NCBI GenBank assembly: GCA_012727625.1
Contig: JAAYGP010000377.1
Span: 1 to 18,244, forward strand
Length of the DNA: 18,244 bases
Reading direction: 5' to 3'
Origin: Clostridiaceae bacterium
Lineage (GTDB): Bacteria; Bacillota; Clostridia; DSM-8532
The translations under genes were made by a program, and so were the position numbers. The notes below the pieces were generated by a model that saw only the letters and a program-made list of their open reading frames with translations, had not been told where the DNA came from and did not search any database. Shown in pieces: positions 6,791 to 15,000 of the stretch. Each line of letters starts with the position of its first letter. Within the stretch, counting starts at the first letter, position 1.

Positions 6791-8968
6791 ATGGATGGAC
6801 GATATCAAAAGCTTATAAAAAAGCTTGATTCTCTTGGAAAAGAATATAACAGGGAACTGCTTGACAAAGCTTATGAATTTGCGACAAAAGCTCATGACGG
6901 GCAGAAAAGGAACTCAGGTGAACCATTTGTAACACATCCGCTGGAAGTTGCTTATATTCTTGCTGAAATGGAAATGGATTCAACCACGATTGCTGCTGCA
7001 ATGCTTCATGATACGGTTGAAGATTCCTCTTTCACATATGAATTTACACTTAAAAATTTCGGCGAGGAAGTTGCAAATCTTGTTGATGGTGTAACGAAGC
7101 TGGCTAAAATTCCATACACCAACAAACAGGAGATACAGGCTGAAAACTTTCGCAAAATGTTTCTTGCCATGTCCAAGGATATAAGGGTTATTATTATCAA
7201 ACTGGCTGATCGTCTTCATAATATGAGAACTCTTAAGTTTAAACCAATAGAAAAGCAAATCGAAATAGCAAGGGAAACCCTGGATATATATGCACCGCTT
7301 GCGCACAGGCTCGGGATTTATAAAATCAAATGGGAGCTTGAGGATCTCAGTTTTCGTTACCTGAAAGAAAAGGAATATTATGAGCTGGTTGAAAAGATAT
7401 CCAAAAAGCGAAAAGAGCGGGAGGATTATATCTTTCGGATTATAGAAACGGTAACGCAAAAGGCTGTTGAATTACGCATAAAAACTCATATAGACGGCCG
7501 TCCGAAGCATTTATACAGTATATACAACAAAATGCAGCGGCAGAACAAGGATATTGATCAGATATATGACCTGTTTGCCATACGTGTCATTGTAGACACG
7601 GTTAAAGACTGCTATGCCGTGCTTGGTCTTGTACATGAGGAATATAAACCTATGCCCGGGCGCTTCAAGGATTATATTTCAATGCCCAAGCCAAATATGT
7701 ATCAATCTTTGCATTCCACGCTGATAGGTCCTGAGGGAATTCCTTTTGAGGTGCAAATAAGGACGTGGGAGATGCACAGGATTGCGGAAGTTGGAATAGC
7801 TGCCCACTGGAAATACAAAGAGGGCGGGAAGCAGGACAGCGAGCTTGATAGCAAGCTTACCTGGCTTAGACAACTTCTTGACTGGCAGAACGAAACACAG
7901 GATCCTGACGAGTTTATGGAAAACCTTAAAATAGATTTGTTTACGGATGAAGTGTTTGTTTTCACTCCAAAGGGAGATGTGAAAGCCCTTAAGGCAGGTT
8001 CAACCCCAATTGATTTTGCTTATTCCATACACAGCGAAATTGGAAACAGGATGATAGGAGCAAAGGTAAACGGCAGAATTGTTACTCTCGAATATGAGCT
8101 TAACAACGGCGATATTGTAGAAATAATCACCTCATCGTCTGCAAAAGGTCCCAGCCGCGATTGGCTTAAAAAGGCCAAAACCTCTCAGGCAAGAAACAAG
8201 ATTAATCAATGGTTTAAAAAAGAAAGACGTGAAGAAAACATTGAGCGTGGGAAAGAACTGCTTGAACGGGAGTTTAAAAAACTGGGCATAAGTTCGCAGC
8301 AGCTCTTAAAATCCGAATTTATCGAGCCTTCGCTTAAAAAATATAATTTGAACAGTCTGGATGATATGTACGCTGCTATAGGGCTTGATGCCATATCCCC
8401 ACGCAAAGTAATATCCAGGCTTAATGATGAATACAGAAAGACTCTTCCGCCGGAAGAGCAGAAAAAGCTTGTTCTTGAGACAGAAAAAGAAAAGACTGTT
8501 AAGAAAAAACAAGAACAAAAACCTGAAAGCGGCGTTATAGTCAAGGGAGTTGACAATTGCCTTGTCAGGCTTTCAAAATGCTGCAACCCGGTGCCTGGTG
8601 ACGATATTGTGGGTTATATAACAAGAGGACGCGGAGTTTCGGTTCATCGCAGCGACTGCATTAATGTTGCCAATGCTGTTAACGGAGACAGGCTTATAGA
8701 GGTTAGCTGGTATAAAGGCAAGGCTGCTGCCTATCAGACTAAACTGTCAATCAAGGCTTATGATAGAACGCAACTTTTATTGGAACTTACAAATGTTATC
8801 GGGGATCTTCGTGTCCCGTTGAAAGCTATTAATGCAAGAACTTCAAAGGATAAAATCGCTATAATGAATATAACTGTTGAAATTACCGACACGGATCAGC
8901 TTGAGAAAATTATAAACCGAATCAGGCGAATCCAGGGCGTCTTTGAAATAAACAGAAATAAAAATTAA
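6791..8968 (+). CDS. relA: Bifunctional (p)ppGpp synthetase/hydrolase Rel
   Basis: This 725-aa protein has the full long RelA/SpoT homologue layout. The HD hydrolase domain carries H35, H49 and the HDTVED motif (H73-D74), so hydrolysis should be active. The synthetase domain has GRPKHLYSIYNKM, RFKDYIS (the charged motif of bifunctional Rel rather than EXDD of synthetase-only RelA), YQSLHSTL and EVQIRTWEMH. Next come TGS (DLFTDEVFVFTPKG), the Cys-containing KCCNPVPGD segment and a C-terminal ACT domain. It makes and degrades the alarmone in response to starved ribosomes, in the cytoplasm. The ATG at 6791 has only GGTGG three nt upstream, a weak and close site, so translational coupling to recJ is plausible. 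dtd follows 22 nt downstream. Confidence 0.96.
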   Translation: MDGRYQKLIKKLDSLGKEYNRELLDKAYEFATKAHDGQKRNSGEPFVTHPLEVAYILAEMEMDSTTIAAAMLHDTVEDSSFTYEFTLKNFGEEVANLVDGVTKLAKIPYTNKQEIQAENFRKMFLAMSKDIRVIIIKLADRLHNMRTLKFKPIEKQIEIARETLDIYAPLAHRLGIYKIKWELEDLSFRYLKEKEYYELVEKISKKRKEREDYIFRIIETVTQKAVELRIKTHIDGRPKHLYSIYNKMQRQNKDIDQIYDLFAIRVIVDTVKDCYAVLGLVHEEYKPMPGRFKDYISMPKPNMYQSLHSTLIGPEGIPFEVQIRTWEMHRIAEVGIAAHWKYKEGGKQDSELDSKLTWLRQLLDWQNETQDPDEFMENLKIDLFTDEVFVFTPKGDVKALKAGSTPIDFAYSIHSEIGNRMIGAKVNGRIVTLEYELNNGDIVEIITSSSAKGPSRDWLKKAKTSQARNKINQWFKKERREENIERGKELLEREFKKLGISSQQLLKSEFIEPSLKKYNLNSLDDMYAAIGLDAISPRKVISRLNDEYRKTLPPEEQKKLVLETEKEKTVKKKQEQKPESGVIVKGVDNCLVRLSKCCNPVPGDDIVGYITRGRGVSVHRSDCINVANAVNGDRLIEVSWYKGKAAAYQTKLSIKAYDRTQLLLELTNVIGDLRVPLKAINARTSKDKIAIMNITVEITDTDQLEKIINRIRRIQGVFEINRNKN

Positions 8969-8990
8969 TAAAATGAAAAAGGAGATAGCA

Positions 8991-9443
8991 ATGCGGGCAG
9001 TTGTGCAAAGAGTCATAAGGTCATCTGTTGTTGTTGATAATAAAGAAGTTGGCAATATAGGCAAGGGATTAACGGTCCTTTTGGGCGTTGAGAACGACGA
9101 CACAGAAAAGGACATGCAATACATGGCCGACAAAATAGTTAATTTAAGAATATTTGAGGATTCATCAGGGAAAATGAATCTGTCGGCCCTGGATGTGGGA
9201 GGAGAGCTTTTAGTAGTTTCGCAGTTTACGCTGTTTGGAGACTGCCGCAAGGGGAAACGCCCAAGCTTCACAAAGGCCGCGTCGTCGGACTTTGCAGACA
9301 GCCTTTATAAAGAGTTTGTAAAATACATTAAGGACAGATATCCAATCAAGGTTGAAACAGGTGTGTTTCAGGCACAAATGCAGCTTGAGATTCACAATGA
9401 CGGACCGGTTACCATATTACTTGACAGTAAAAAGCTTTTTTAA
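8991..9443 (+). CDS. dtd: D-aminoacyl-tRNA deacylase
   Basis: Dtd removes D-amino acids (and Gly from tRNA-Ala) from mischarged tRNAs. The 150-aa product starts MRAVVQRV as the family does, has SQFTL at 77-81 followed by FGDCRKGKRPSF, and ends with NDGPVTILLDS, whose Gly-Pro (138-139) is the chirality-checking cross-subunit motif. ATG at 8991 is preferred to an in-frame ATG at 8973 because AAAAAGGAG lies directly upstream and because the family begins MRAVVQR. It follows rel closely and the MBL gene begins 14 nt after its stop, so an operon is likely. Confidence 0.96.
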   Translation: MRAVVQRVIRSSVVVDNKEVGNIGKGLTVLLGVENDDTEKDMQYMADKIVNLRIFEDSSGKMNLSALDVGGELLVVSQFTLFGDCRKGKRPSFTKAASSDFADSLYKEFVKYIKDRYPIKVETGVFQAQMQLEIHNDGPVTILLDSKKLF

Positions 9444-9457
9444 TCAGGAGGATGGTT

Positions 9458-10084
9458 ATGATTATTGAGTGTATACCAAATAATATTGTTCAGTCGAATG
9501 TTTATATAGCCGCCCAAAACGGGGAAGGGGTTGTAATAGACTGCGGCTGCACGGTGGAAAGACTGATGCGGGTTGTGGAAAAACATGCCCTTGAAATAAA
9601 ATATATTATTCTGACCCACGGTCATTTTGACCATATATATTATATGGATCCAGTCAGGGAAAAAACAGGGGCAAAAGTTTGTATACACGAATTGGAAGCT
9701 GATTATTTAACAGATCCGAAACTAAATGGCGTTGCTCTTTTTCCCGTTAAAGGGGCAACATCCTTCAAGCCGGCGGATATTCTTTTAAAAGATGGTGATA
9801 CTCTGGAGTGCGGAGGCCTTTCATATAAAATAATACACACGCCGGGCCATACAAAAGGTGGTATATGCATTCAGCTTGAAAACAATTTATTTACCGGGGA
9901 TACCCTTTTTAAGGGAACCATAGGCAGAACGGACTTTCCGGGCGGTTCTGTCCGGGACATTAAAAAGTCCATTACCGAAAAGTTGTATAATCTTCCGGAT
10001 GACACAACAGTTTATCCGGGGCATGGTGATGCTACAACAATAGGTTATGAGAAAAGACATAATCCGTATTTCAGAATACGGTAA
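9458..10084 (+). CDS. Metallo-beta-lactamase fold hydrolase, glyoxalase II-like
   Basis: This 208-aa protein has the metal-binding THGHFDH motif (H54, H56, D58, H59), HTPGHTKGG, FTGDTLF with the bridging Asp, and the late VYPGHGD histidine, so a binuclear metal site should be intact. The GRTDFPGG stretch and short length fit the YcbL-like branch of the glyoxalase II family, which hydrolyses thioesters. The true substrate in this branch is usually unproven and glutathione is often absent in Clostridia. I chose ATG 9458 because AGGAGG at 9446-9451 abuts another in-frame ATG at 9452 with no spacing. It is the last gene of the recJ–rel–dtd cluster, an order common in Firmicutes. Confidence 0.92.
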   Translation: MIIECIPNNIVQSNVYIAAQNGEGVVIDCGCTVERLMRVVEKHALEIKYIILTHGHFDHIYYMDPVREKTGAKVCIHELEADYLTDPKLNGVALFPVKGATSFKPADILLKDGDTLECGGLSYKIIHTPGHTKGGICIQLENNLFTGDTLFKGTIGRTDFPGGSVRDIKKSITEKLYNLPDDTTVYPGHGDATTIGYEKRHNPYFRIR

Positions 10085-10112
10085 GTAAAATTCGCCGACT
10101 GTTATTTTTTTC

Positions 10113-10180
10113 AGATATTGTGCGATAAAAAGAAGCTCCTGCATATGAAACTCTTGTTTTCGATATTGCATAATATTCAC
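10113..10180 (-). repeat. Dispersed intergenic repeat, copy R3
   Basis: On the minus strand this gives ATTATGCAATATCGAAAAC, then AAGAGTTTCATATGCAGGAG. It matches R5 (ATCGAAAAC...AGCTTCATTTGCAGGAGC) and, more weakly, R4 (GCAATAGCGGAAACAAGAGC). A second core in the opposite sense, GATATTGTGCGATA, lies at 10114-10127. The whole gap between the MBL gene and hemZ is little more than this repeat. Confidence 0.55.
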
Positions 10181-10215
10181 GATTAGCAATAAATGAATCA
10201 AGCCAGGGAGAAATC

Positions 10216-11679
10216 ATGATTTATATAAATCTTGCCGGGGAATACAGGGTTGAGGCATACGAACTGATAAGGCTGTTTATACCCGAGAATGAATTTGTTT
10301 TCTGCGATTCTGAAGACATATCCGAAAAAGATCCTGTTCTGTCATGCATTGTTAAGGAAAATGGCGGTAAAAGCAGGATTACTGTTGGCCTTTGCCGGAA
10401 CAGGCTGTCATTGTACAATAAAACAATGGAAATTGATGCAAATGATGACGAATTGCCGAAGACTCTGAAAATTCCGGTTAAAAAACTTATATATGAAGCG
10501 TTAAGCGAGTATACCGGAAAAAAGCTGCCATGGGGCATATTGACGGGGATCCGTCCGGTAAAGATAGTTCACAGCCTGATGGATAAAGGCTTTTATGTTG
10601 ACGAAATAAGAGATACCCTCAGGAATTATTATAAAATATCCGAGGAAAAAGTGGATTTGTTGATTGAAGTGGCTCAAAACAACAGAAGATACCTTGAAAG
10701 AGGAAAAAACCATATAAGCATTTATATCGGCATTCCTTTTTGCAGGAGCAGATGCCTTTATTGTTCTTTTTTTTCCGTTTCTTCCGACCGATACGGCTTC
10801 CTGGTTCAGGATTATCTTAACGCATTGAAAAAAGAAACTGACTGGGTATCAAAATTGATAAAAGACCAGGGATTAATTATTGATACTGTCTATATTGGGG
10901 GCGGAACACCCACAGCCATATCAGACGATGATTTTAAAAGGCTTCTTTATGATGTTGTCCCATGTCTTTCGCTCAGTAATTTACAGGAATATACTGTTGA
11001 AGCCGGCCGGCCGGATACCATCAGCCGGGAAAAACTTAAGGCAATGAAAGATGCAGGTGTCAGCAGAATAAGCATAAATCCTCAGACAATGAATGATGAA
11101 ACTTTGGTTCTGATTGGCAGAAACCATACGGCATCTGAGGTTGAACAGGCTTTTTATATGGCCAGGGAAGAAAACTTCAATAATATTAATATGGACTTAA
11201 TCGCAGGGCTTCCCGGTGAGACAACCGGTGATTTCAGATATACCATGGACAGGATCAGAGTGTTTGATCCGGAAAGCATAACTGTGCATACCATGGCTGT
11301 TAAAAGGGCATCAAGGCTTAATGAACACAGGCAGGAATTTGACAGAACCGGAGATGATGAGGTTTTGGAAATGATTGAAACGGCCATGTCCATAACCCGT
11401 GATATGGTAATGAAGCCCTATTATTTATACAGACAGAAAAACATCCTTGCAAATCTTGAAAACGCAGGTTACGCAAAGCCGGGTTATGAGGGAATTTACA
11501 ACATACTTATGATGGAGGATGTTCAAAGCATAATTGCTCTTGGTGCGGGAGCGGTCACTAAAATTCTTTACCCCGGCAATCGTATTGAAAGAATTTTTAA
11601 TGTGAAAAATGTTGAGCAATACATCCAAAGAACAGATGAAATGATTGAAAGAAAAGAGAAAATTAAAAATAGTCAGTAA
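10216..11679 (+). CDS. hemZ: HemZ-type radical SAM protein (coproporphyrinogen dehydrogenase family)
   Basis: The 487-aa protein has an N-terminal domain of about 160 residues without recognisable motifs, containing PWGILTGIRPVKIVH, which is typical of HemZ. A radical SAM domain follows, with the 4Fe-4S cysteines in CRSRCLYC (C176, C180, C183), YIGGGTPTAI around 227-235, EAGRPDTI and the late MDLIAGLPGE. Family members are annotated as oxygen-independent coproporphyrinogen oxidases, but HemZ activity is poorly proven and HemW-like heme-handling roles are known for relatives. No other heme gene lies in the window. ATG 10216 follows AGGGAG with 5-nt spacing. The HAD-like gene starts about 30 nt downstream, so the two may be co-transcribed. 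Confidence 0.93.
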   Translation: MIYINLAGEYRVEAYELIRLFIPENEFVFCDSEDISEKDPVLSCIVKENGGKSRITVGLCRNRLSLYNKTMEIDANDDELPKTLKIPVKKLIYEALSEYTGKKLPWGILTGIRPVKIVHSLMDKGFYVDEIRDTLRNYYKISEEKVDLLIEVAQNNRRYLERGKNHISIYIGIPFCRSRCLYCSFFSVSSDRYGFLVQDYLNALKKETDWVSKLIKDQGLIIDTVYIGGGTPTAISDDDFKRLLYDVVPCLSLSNLQEYTVEAGRPDTISREKLKAMKDAGVSRISINPQTMNDETLVLIGRNHTASEVEQAFYMAREENFNNINMDLIAGLPGETTGDFRYTMDRIRVFDPESITVHTMAVKRASRLNEHRQEFDRTGDDEVLEMIETAMSITRDMVMKPYYLYRQKNILANLENAGYAKPGYEGIYNILMMEDVQSIIALGAGAVTKILYPGNRIERIFNVKNVEQYIQRTDEMIERKEKIKNSQ

Positions 11680-11708
11680 TTATTTATATGTTAAATGCGG
11701 AGGTCAAT

Positions 11709-12422
11709 TTGAGGTCTATGATTATAAAGCCGGAATGCCTGTTATTTGATTGCATGGAGACAGTTGTGGATGTGATAAAAATACCGGATTTAAGACTTTA
11801 TGCCTGGTGGGCATACAATGGTTCGGGATATGAATACCTTTGGGATTCCTTTGATACGTTTGTTGATTCATACAAGGAGGCAAAAAGCCGGCTTGAGCAA
11901 AGTAAACACAAATATGAGGAATACAATATTACTGAAAGATTTAAAATAATGCTGTCAAATAAGCTGAATGAGGGCTTTGATTCTGACAAAGCCGCTACCG
12001 CTATTTTCAGGAACTACTGGGGCAATTACAAGGAAAACTGTTATGTGGATGAATCTGTAAAATACACTTTGCCTTATCTGAGTAAAAAATATAAGTGCGG
12101 CATTTTGTCAAATTTTATGGTTATGGGCGGAATAGAAGAGCTTCTTAAGATTCATGGCATAGACAAATATTTTGATTTTGTTGTTACTTCAATAAATGTC
12201 GGATGGAAAAAGCCTCATCCTGAAGTATATAATAAAGCACTTGAACTTGCCGGGACAGAAAAAGAACAGGTGCTGTTTATTGGGGATAATTATATATGCG
12301 ATTTTGACGGACCTGTAAAATATGGATTTCAGGCTGTTTTACTTGACAAAAATGACGCTGACACAAAGGCATATAAAAAAATAAAGCAGATTAAAGACCT
12401 TATTAATTACCTGGGCCAATAA
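11709..12422 (+). CDS. HAD-like hydrolase with altered catalytic motif
   Basis: The protein has haloacid dehalogenase superfamily motifs: LLFDCMET (motif I, nucleophile Asp about residue 14), ILSNF (motif II), GWKKPHPEVY (motif III lysine) and FIGDNYICDFDG (motif IV). The second Asp of the usual DxDxT motif is Met here, as in dehalogenase-like branches where it is not Asp, so phosphatase activity is uncertain. The helical cap lies between motifs I and II and contains aromatic-rich YAWWAYNGSGYEYLWDSF. The start is uncertain: TTG at 11709 has GGAGG 5 nt upstream; in-frame ATGs at 11688 (no binding site) and 11718 (site too close or too far) are alternatives. It follows hemZ closely. Substrate unknown. 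Confidence 0.85.
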   Translation: MRSMIIKPECLLFDCMETVVDVIKIPDLRLYAWWAYNGSGYEYLWDSFDTFVDSYKEAKSRLEQSKHKYEEYNITERFKIMLSNKLNEGFDSDKAATAIFRNYWGNYKENCYVDESVKYTLPYLSKKYKCGILSNFMVMGGIEELLKIHGIDKYFDFVVTSINVGWKKPHPEVYNKALELAGTEKEQVLFIGDNYICDFDGPVKYGFQAVLLDKNDADTKAYKKIKQIKDLINYLGQ

Positions 12423-12446
12423 AATAACGATTGATGAATTTAATCA

Positions 12447-12537
12447 TTACTGTTCAAAACCCATCCTGATTCAGTTACTGCTCACTTGCCACGGATATTG
12501 TGCAATAGCGGAAACAAGAGCTGATTTACCGGAAACA
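12447..12537 (+). repeat. Dispersed intergenic repeat, copy R4 (long form)
   Basis: It reads TTACTGTTCAAAACCC, CCTGATTCAG, TTACTGCTCA, then GGATATTGTGCAATAGCGG and AAACAAGAGCTGATT. The first 70 nt align without large gaps to copy R5 at 15952. The GATATTGTGCAATA core is shared with R1 and R2. The TTACTG-TCA end unit occurs twice in direct orientation, 27 nt apart. Confidence 0.6.
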
Positions 12538-12565
12538 TTTAATATATTGAACCAAAGTTCAGGGC

Positions 12566-12593
12566 ACGCCTTGCTGAATGTATACATAATATA
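12566..12593 (+). promoter_or_regulatory. Candidate sigma-K promoter of the coat-like gene
   Basis: AC at 12566-12567, exactly 17 nt, then CATAATATA at 12585-12593 fits the mother-cell sigma-K pattern AC-N17-CATAnnnTA. No good sigma-A promoter with 16-18-nt spacing overlaps it. The short consensus makes chance matches possible, but the position, about 30 nt before the start codon's binding region, and the nature of the product support it. Confidence 0.5.
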
Positions 12594-12628
12594 AAATAGC
12601 TAAAAAAATTAAACAAGGAGTGCCTGTT

Positions 12629-13015
12629 ATGAATACCTGTTATTATCCGCAGCATGGATATTATTATTCGCATGGATGTCCTTACAGGGATACATGTCCT
12701 GTAAGAGCACAGTGCCCTTATTGTCCGCATCGGTATGAGAACAACAATTACATGAACCCGGGAATGTGGAACGCAAATATGGGAATGCATTACTATAACA
12801 ATGCTTTTGTTCCGATGTGCTGCCCGAACCTTATGTATGAGAATTACGGGTATGACAATTTATATCCGATGACAAATGTTTACCCTGAGCAAATGCCGGA
12901 GACATACAATAATATGATGTCCGGGTATAACAAGTACGGTTATATCAGTCCAAATGAAAACATTAACAACCCATGGGATAATAACCGTATGTATGTGGAT
13001 CAAAACACAAATTAA
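12629..13015 (+). CDS. Tyr/Asn/Met/Cys-rich small protein, probable spore coat component
   Basis: I do not recognise a named family. The 128-aa product is very biased: about 24 Asn, 21 Tyr, 12 Met and 7 Cys, with almost no hydrophobic segment and no signal peptide. The N-terminal part has Cys-Pro pairs every six residues (C17, C23, C29, then C32 in CPYC), and a CC pair sits at 64-65. The remainder is NNY/GYxN/YP-rich and looks disordered. Such composition is typical of coat or crust proteins that become cross-linked through disulphides and dityrosine, and the sigma-K-like promoter agrees. ATG 12629 lies 8 nt after AAGGAG (12615-12620); an in-frame GTG overlapping that site is rejected. A terminator follows at 13076. 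Function is inferred from composition only. Confidence 0.75.
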   Translation: MNTCYYPQHGYYYSHGCPYRDTCPVRAQCPYCPHRYENNNYMNPGMWNANMGMHYYNNAFVPMCCPNLMYENYGYDNLYPMTNVYPEQMPETYNNMMSGYNKYGYISPNENINNPWDNNRMYVDQNTN

Positions 13016-13075
13016 ACTTCTGATGTTAAGCTCCCGTTCCATCTCTGCAGGTGTTGTTGTGAATATTCTAATTTT

Positions 13076-13122
13076 AAGTGGCCTGTTTGATTGCTGTCCA
13101 TGGCATCAGGGGTCACTTTTTT
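13076..13122 (+). terminator. Probable terminator after the coat-like gene
   Basis: AAGTGGCCT (13076-13084) pairs with GGGGTCACTT (ending 13118) using two G-U pairs, around a long loop, and is followed by six T residues to 13122. The loop contains a smaller TGC/GCA stem. Confidence 0.55.
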
Positions 13123-13420
13123 ACTGACCGTAATACACTCCTTTTTTAAGGTTCAATTTTATATTTAAGATGCATCTTCATTTTTATGGTGTATCTGACC
13201 CGTAATACAAGGCTTTTTACTGTGAATATGGCAAAGCAAATTACCGATATATATATATATGATACATTAATTTAACTGAAAAAAGCATATGGCATACTAA
13301 TATTAATATGGAGGCATCCGGTAATTAACTGTTTTTTTGTGTCTTAAAACTTTTATCTGCCGTTTCCGGTTAATAACCGGCAGATAAATATCAAAGGCAA
13401 CATTATAAGGGGGGTATATT
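13123..13420 (+). other. Gene-less stretch before the chemoreceptor gene
   Basis: No credible reading frame is present. It holds a 14/15-nt near-exact direct repeat (CTGACCGTAATACA at 13124, CTGACCCGTAATACA at 13195), a 9-bp hairpin with two wobble pairs (13168-13176 with 13188-13196), an (AT)7 run at 13247-13260, and a perfect 11-bp stem at 13352-13362 with 13378-13388. That last stem ends about 18 nt before the AAGGGGGG ribosome binding site and has no T run, so it is probably part of the 5' leader. I could not identify the promoter with confidence. Confidence 0.5.
13352..13388 (+). repeat. 11-bp inverted repeat in chemoreceptor leader
   Basis: TTTATCTGCCG and CGGCAGATAAA are perfect complements with a 15-nt loop that itself can form GGTT-AAT-AACC. 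No T tract follows on the plus strand. It could stabilise the mRNA 5' end or be a protein-binding operator. Confidence 0.6.
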
Positions 13421-14881
13421 ATGGAAAGCACTATGTTATATAAGCATATGCAAAAAGTTAACGCAGTAAGCGTTAAGGTGTTCTGGGTTATAGCAGGTCT
13501 GCTCCTTATTTTAGCCCTTGCGACAAATCAATATTTATTTCTTCAGCCTACATCTGTGATTGCAGGAATTTCCATACTGGCTTTCTTTTTAATAAAAAAA
13601 CAGATGTTTGAAAAACATTTACCGTATGTATTCGTATTTTGTACCATATTCACAGCTTATTACATTATACTGCAAATGAACAGGGAGAATATGGATTTGG
13701 CTACATTTGCCTTTATTGTTTCGATAGCTTACATAACTTTGTATTTGGATAAAGTTAAGTTTATTGTTATTACGGTGGTAATAAATCTGGCTGTAATCGC
13801 AATGGATTTTGTATATGATATGATGGAAATTGACACACTTTCGAACGTAATTGCAGTTATTGATTTTACTGCATTGCTTTTATTTCTGGTAACAAAATGG
13901 GGCAGCGGGTTAGTAATAGAATCAGGTGAAAGAGAGCGTAAAACAAAGGAACTGCTGAACCAGCTGGAAAAAACAATGTCAGCAATCAGAACAAGCACTG
14001 CCGAACTTGATGATAAGATAGCTTTATGCAAAGAAAACCTGAATATATTGGAATTATCAGGGAATGACATAGCTTCGGCTATTGGAGAAATAACTAAAGG
14101 TATTTCAAGCGAAGCTGAAAGTATTTACTCCATAAATGAAAAAATGAACACAGCGGGCTCAAAAGTAGCGGAAGCCTATAAATTTACAATTACAAAGTCG
14201 GAGACTTCCAGGGCAGAAACGGAAGTTGTGCATGATACAACTGAACAGATGGAAAATCTGAACAGTCAGATAGAAATAATAGATGACGCTGTAAAAGAAT
14301 CGCTGTCCACTGTTGAGGAACTTAATGATAATACGGACAGTATAAGTAAATTATTAAAAGAGATAAAATCAATATCGGATCAGACCAATTTACTGGCGCT
14401 AAATGCTACAATAGAAGCGGCACATGCGGGAGAAGCCGGTGCAGGATTTGCGGTGGTCGCTGAACAAATAAGAAAATTAGCGGATCAATCAGCGGAATTA
14501 GTTCAGGAAATTAATAATATTACAGAATCAATAGTAAATAAAACAAAAGTTGTCCATGAAAAAGTTCAAAAAGGAAATGAAGCGGTAAAAGTGGGCAGAT
14601 CAATTTCTGATTTAACAAAAGACAGGTTCAGAGCCATTATTAATTCATTCAAAAAACTGGATGAATGTATATTACAGGAATTAGATATTATTGACAATAT
14701 AAGAAAACTTTTCAGCGAGATAGATGAAGAAACAGAAAGCATTGCCGGTATATCAGAAGAGCATTCTGCCTCAACACAGGAAATGCTGGCTACTATTGAG
14801 GATCAGAACAGAAAAATTACGGAATTGAACATTTTAATGCAGGAGATAAAAAACTCAAGTGAAAATTTAAAATCGCAATAA
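13421..14881 (+). CDS. Methyl-accepting chemotaxis protein, six predicted membrane helices, no HAMP
   Basis: The 486-aa receptor has six hydrophobic segments packed into residues about 19-157 with only short loops (TM1 about 19-39 to TM6 about 139-157), hence no extracellular ligand-binding domain. The cytoplasmic part is a coiled-coil signalling domain with the conserved hairpin tip: SISDQTNLLALNATIEAAHAG then EAGAGFAVVAEQIRKLADQS. No HAMP module is recognisable between the membrane part and the coiled coil. The tip binds CheW/CheA, so it should signal to motility or a related Che pathway; the stimulus may be sensed in or through the membrane. ATG 13421 follows AAGGGGGG with 6-nt spacing. 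It appears monocistronic, behind a long leader. Confidence 0.93.
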   Translation: MESTMLYKHMQKVNAVSVKVFWVIAGLLLILALATNQYLFLQPTSVIAGISILAFFLIKKQMFEKHLPYVFVFCTIFTAYYIILQMNRENMDLATFAFIVSIAYITLYLDKVKFIVITVVINLAVIAMDFVYDMMEIDTLSNVIAVIDFTALLLFLVTKWGSGLVIESGERERKTKELLNQLEKTMSAIRTSTAELDDKIALCKENLNILELSGNDIASAIGEITKGISSEAESIYSINEKMNTAGSKVAEAYKFTITKSETSRAETEVVHDTTEQMENLNSQIEIIDDAVKESLSTVEELNDNTDSISKLLKEIKSISDQTNLLALNATIEAAHAGEAGAGFAVVAEQIRKLADQSAELVQEINNITESIVNKTKVVHEKVQKGNEAVKVGRSISDLTKDRFRAIINSFKKLDECILQELDIIDNIRKLFSEIDEETESIAGISEEHSASTQEMLATIEDQNRKITELNILMQEIKNSSENLKSQ

Positions 14882-15000
14882 ACCACAGGCATGGGATATA
14901 TAACTTAAAAACAGGATTTTTAAATTTCCGTTAGATATTAAGGGAGAGTGGATATCCTGGTTTCTTACCTGACAGTATGGTGCTGCTGGACTGTTTCACT

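Noticed and set aside
13224..13250. Sigma-D (flagellar) promoter for the chemoreceptor gene
   Set aside because: CCGATAT at 13244-13250 fits the -10, but the -35 at 15-nt spacing is GAAT instead of TAAA and it lies 170 nt upstream.
13247..13260. (AT)7 run as a functional repeat
   Set aside because: Short simple-sequence run in AT-rich DNA; nothing else supports a function.
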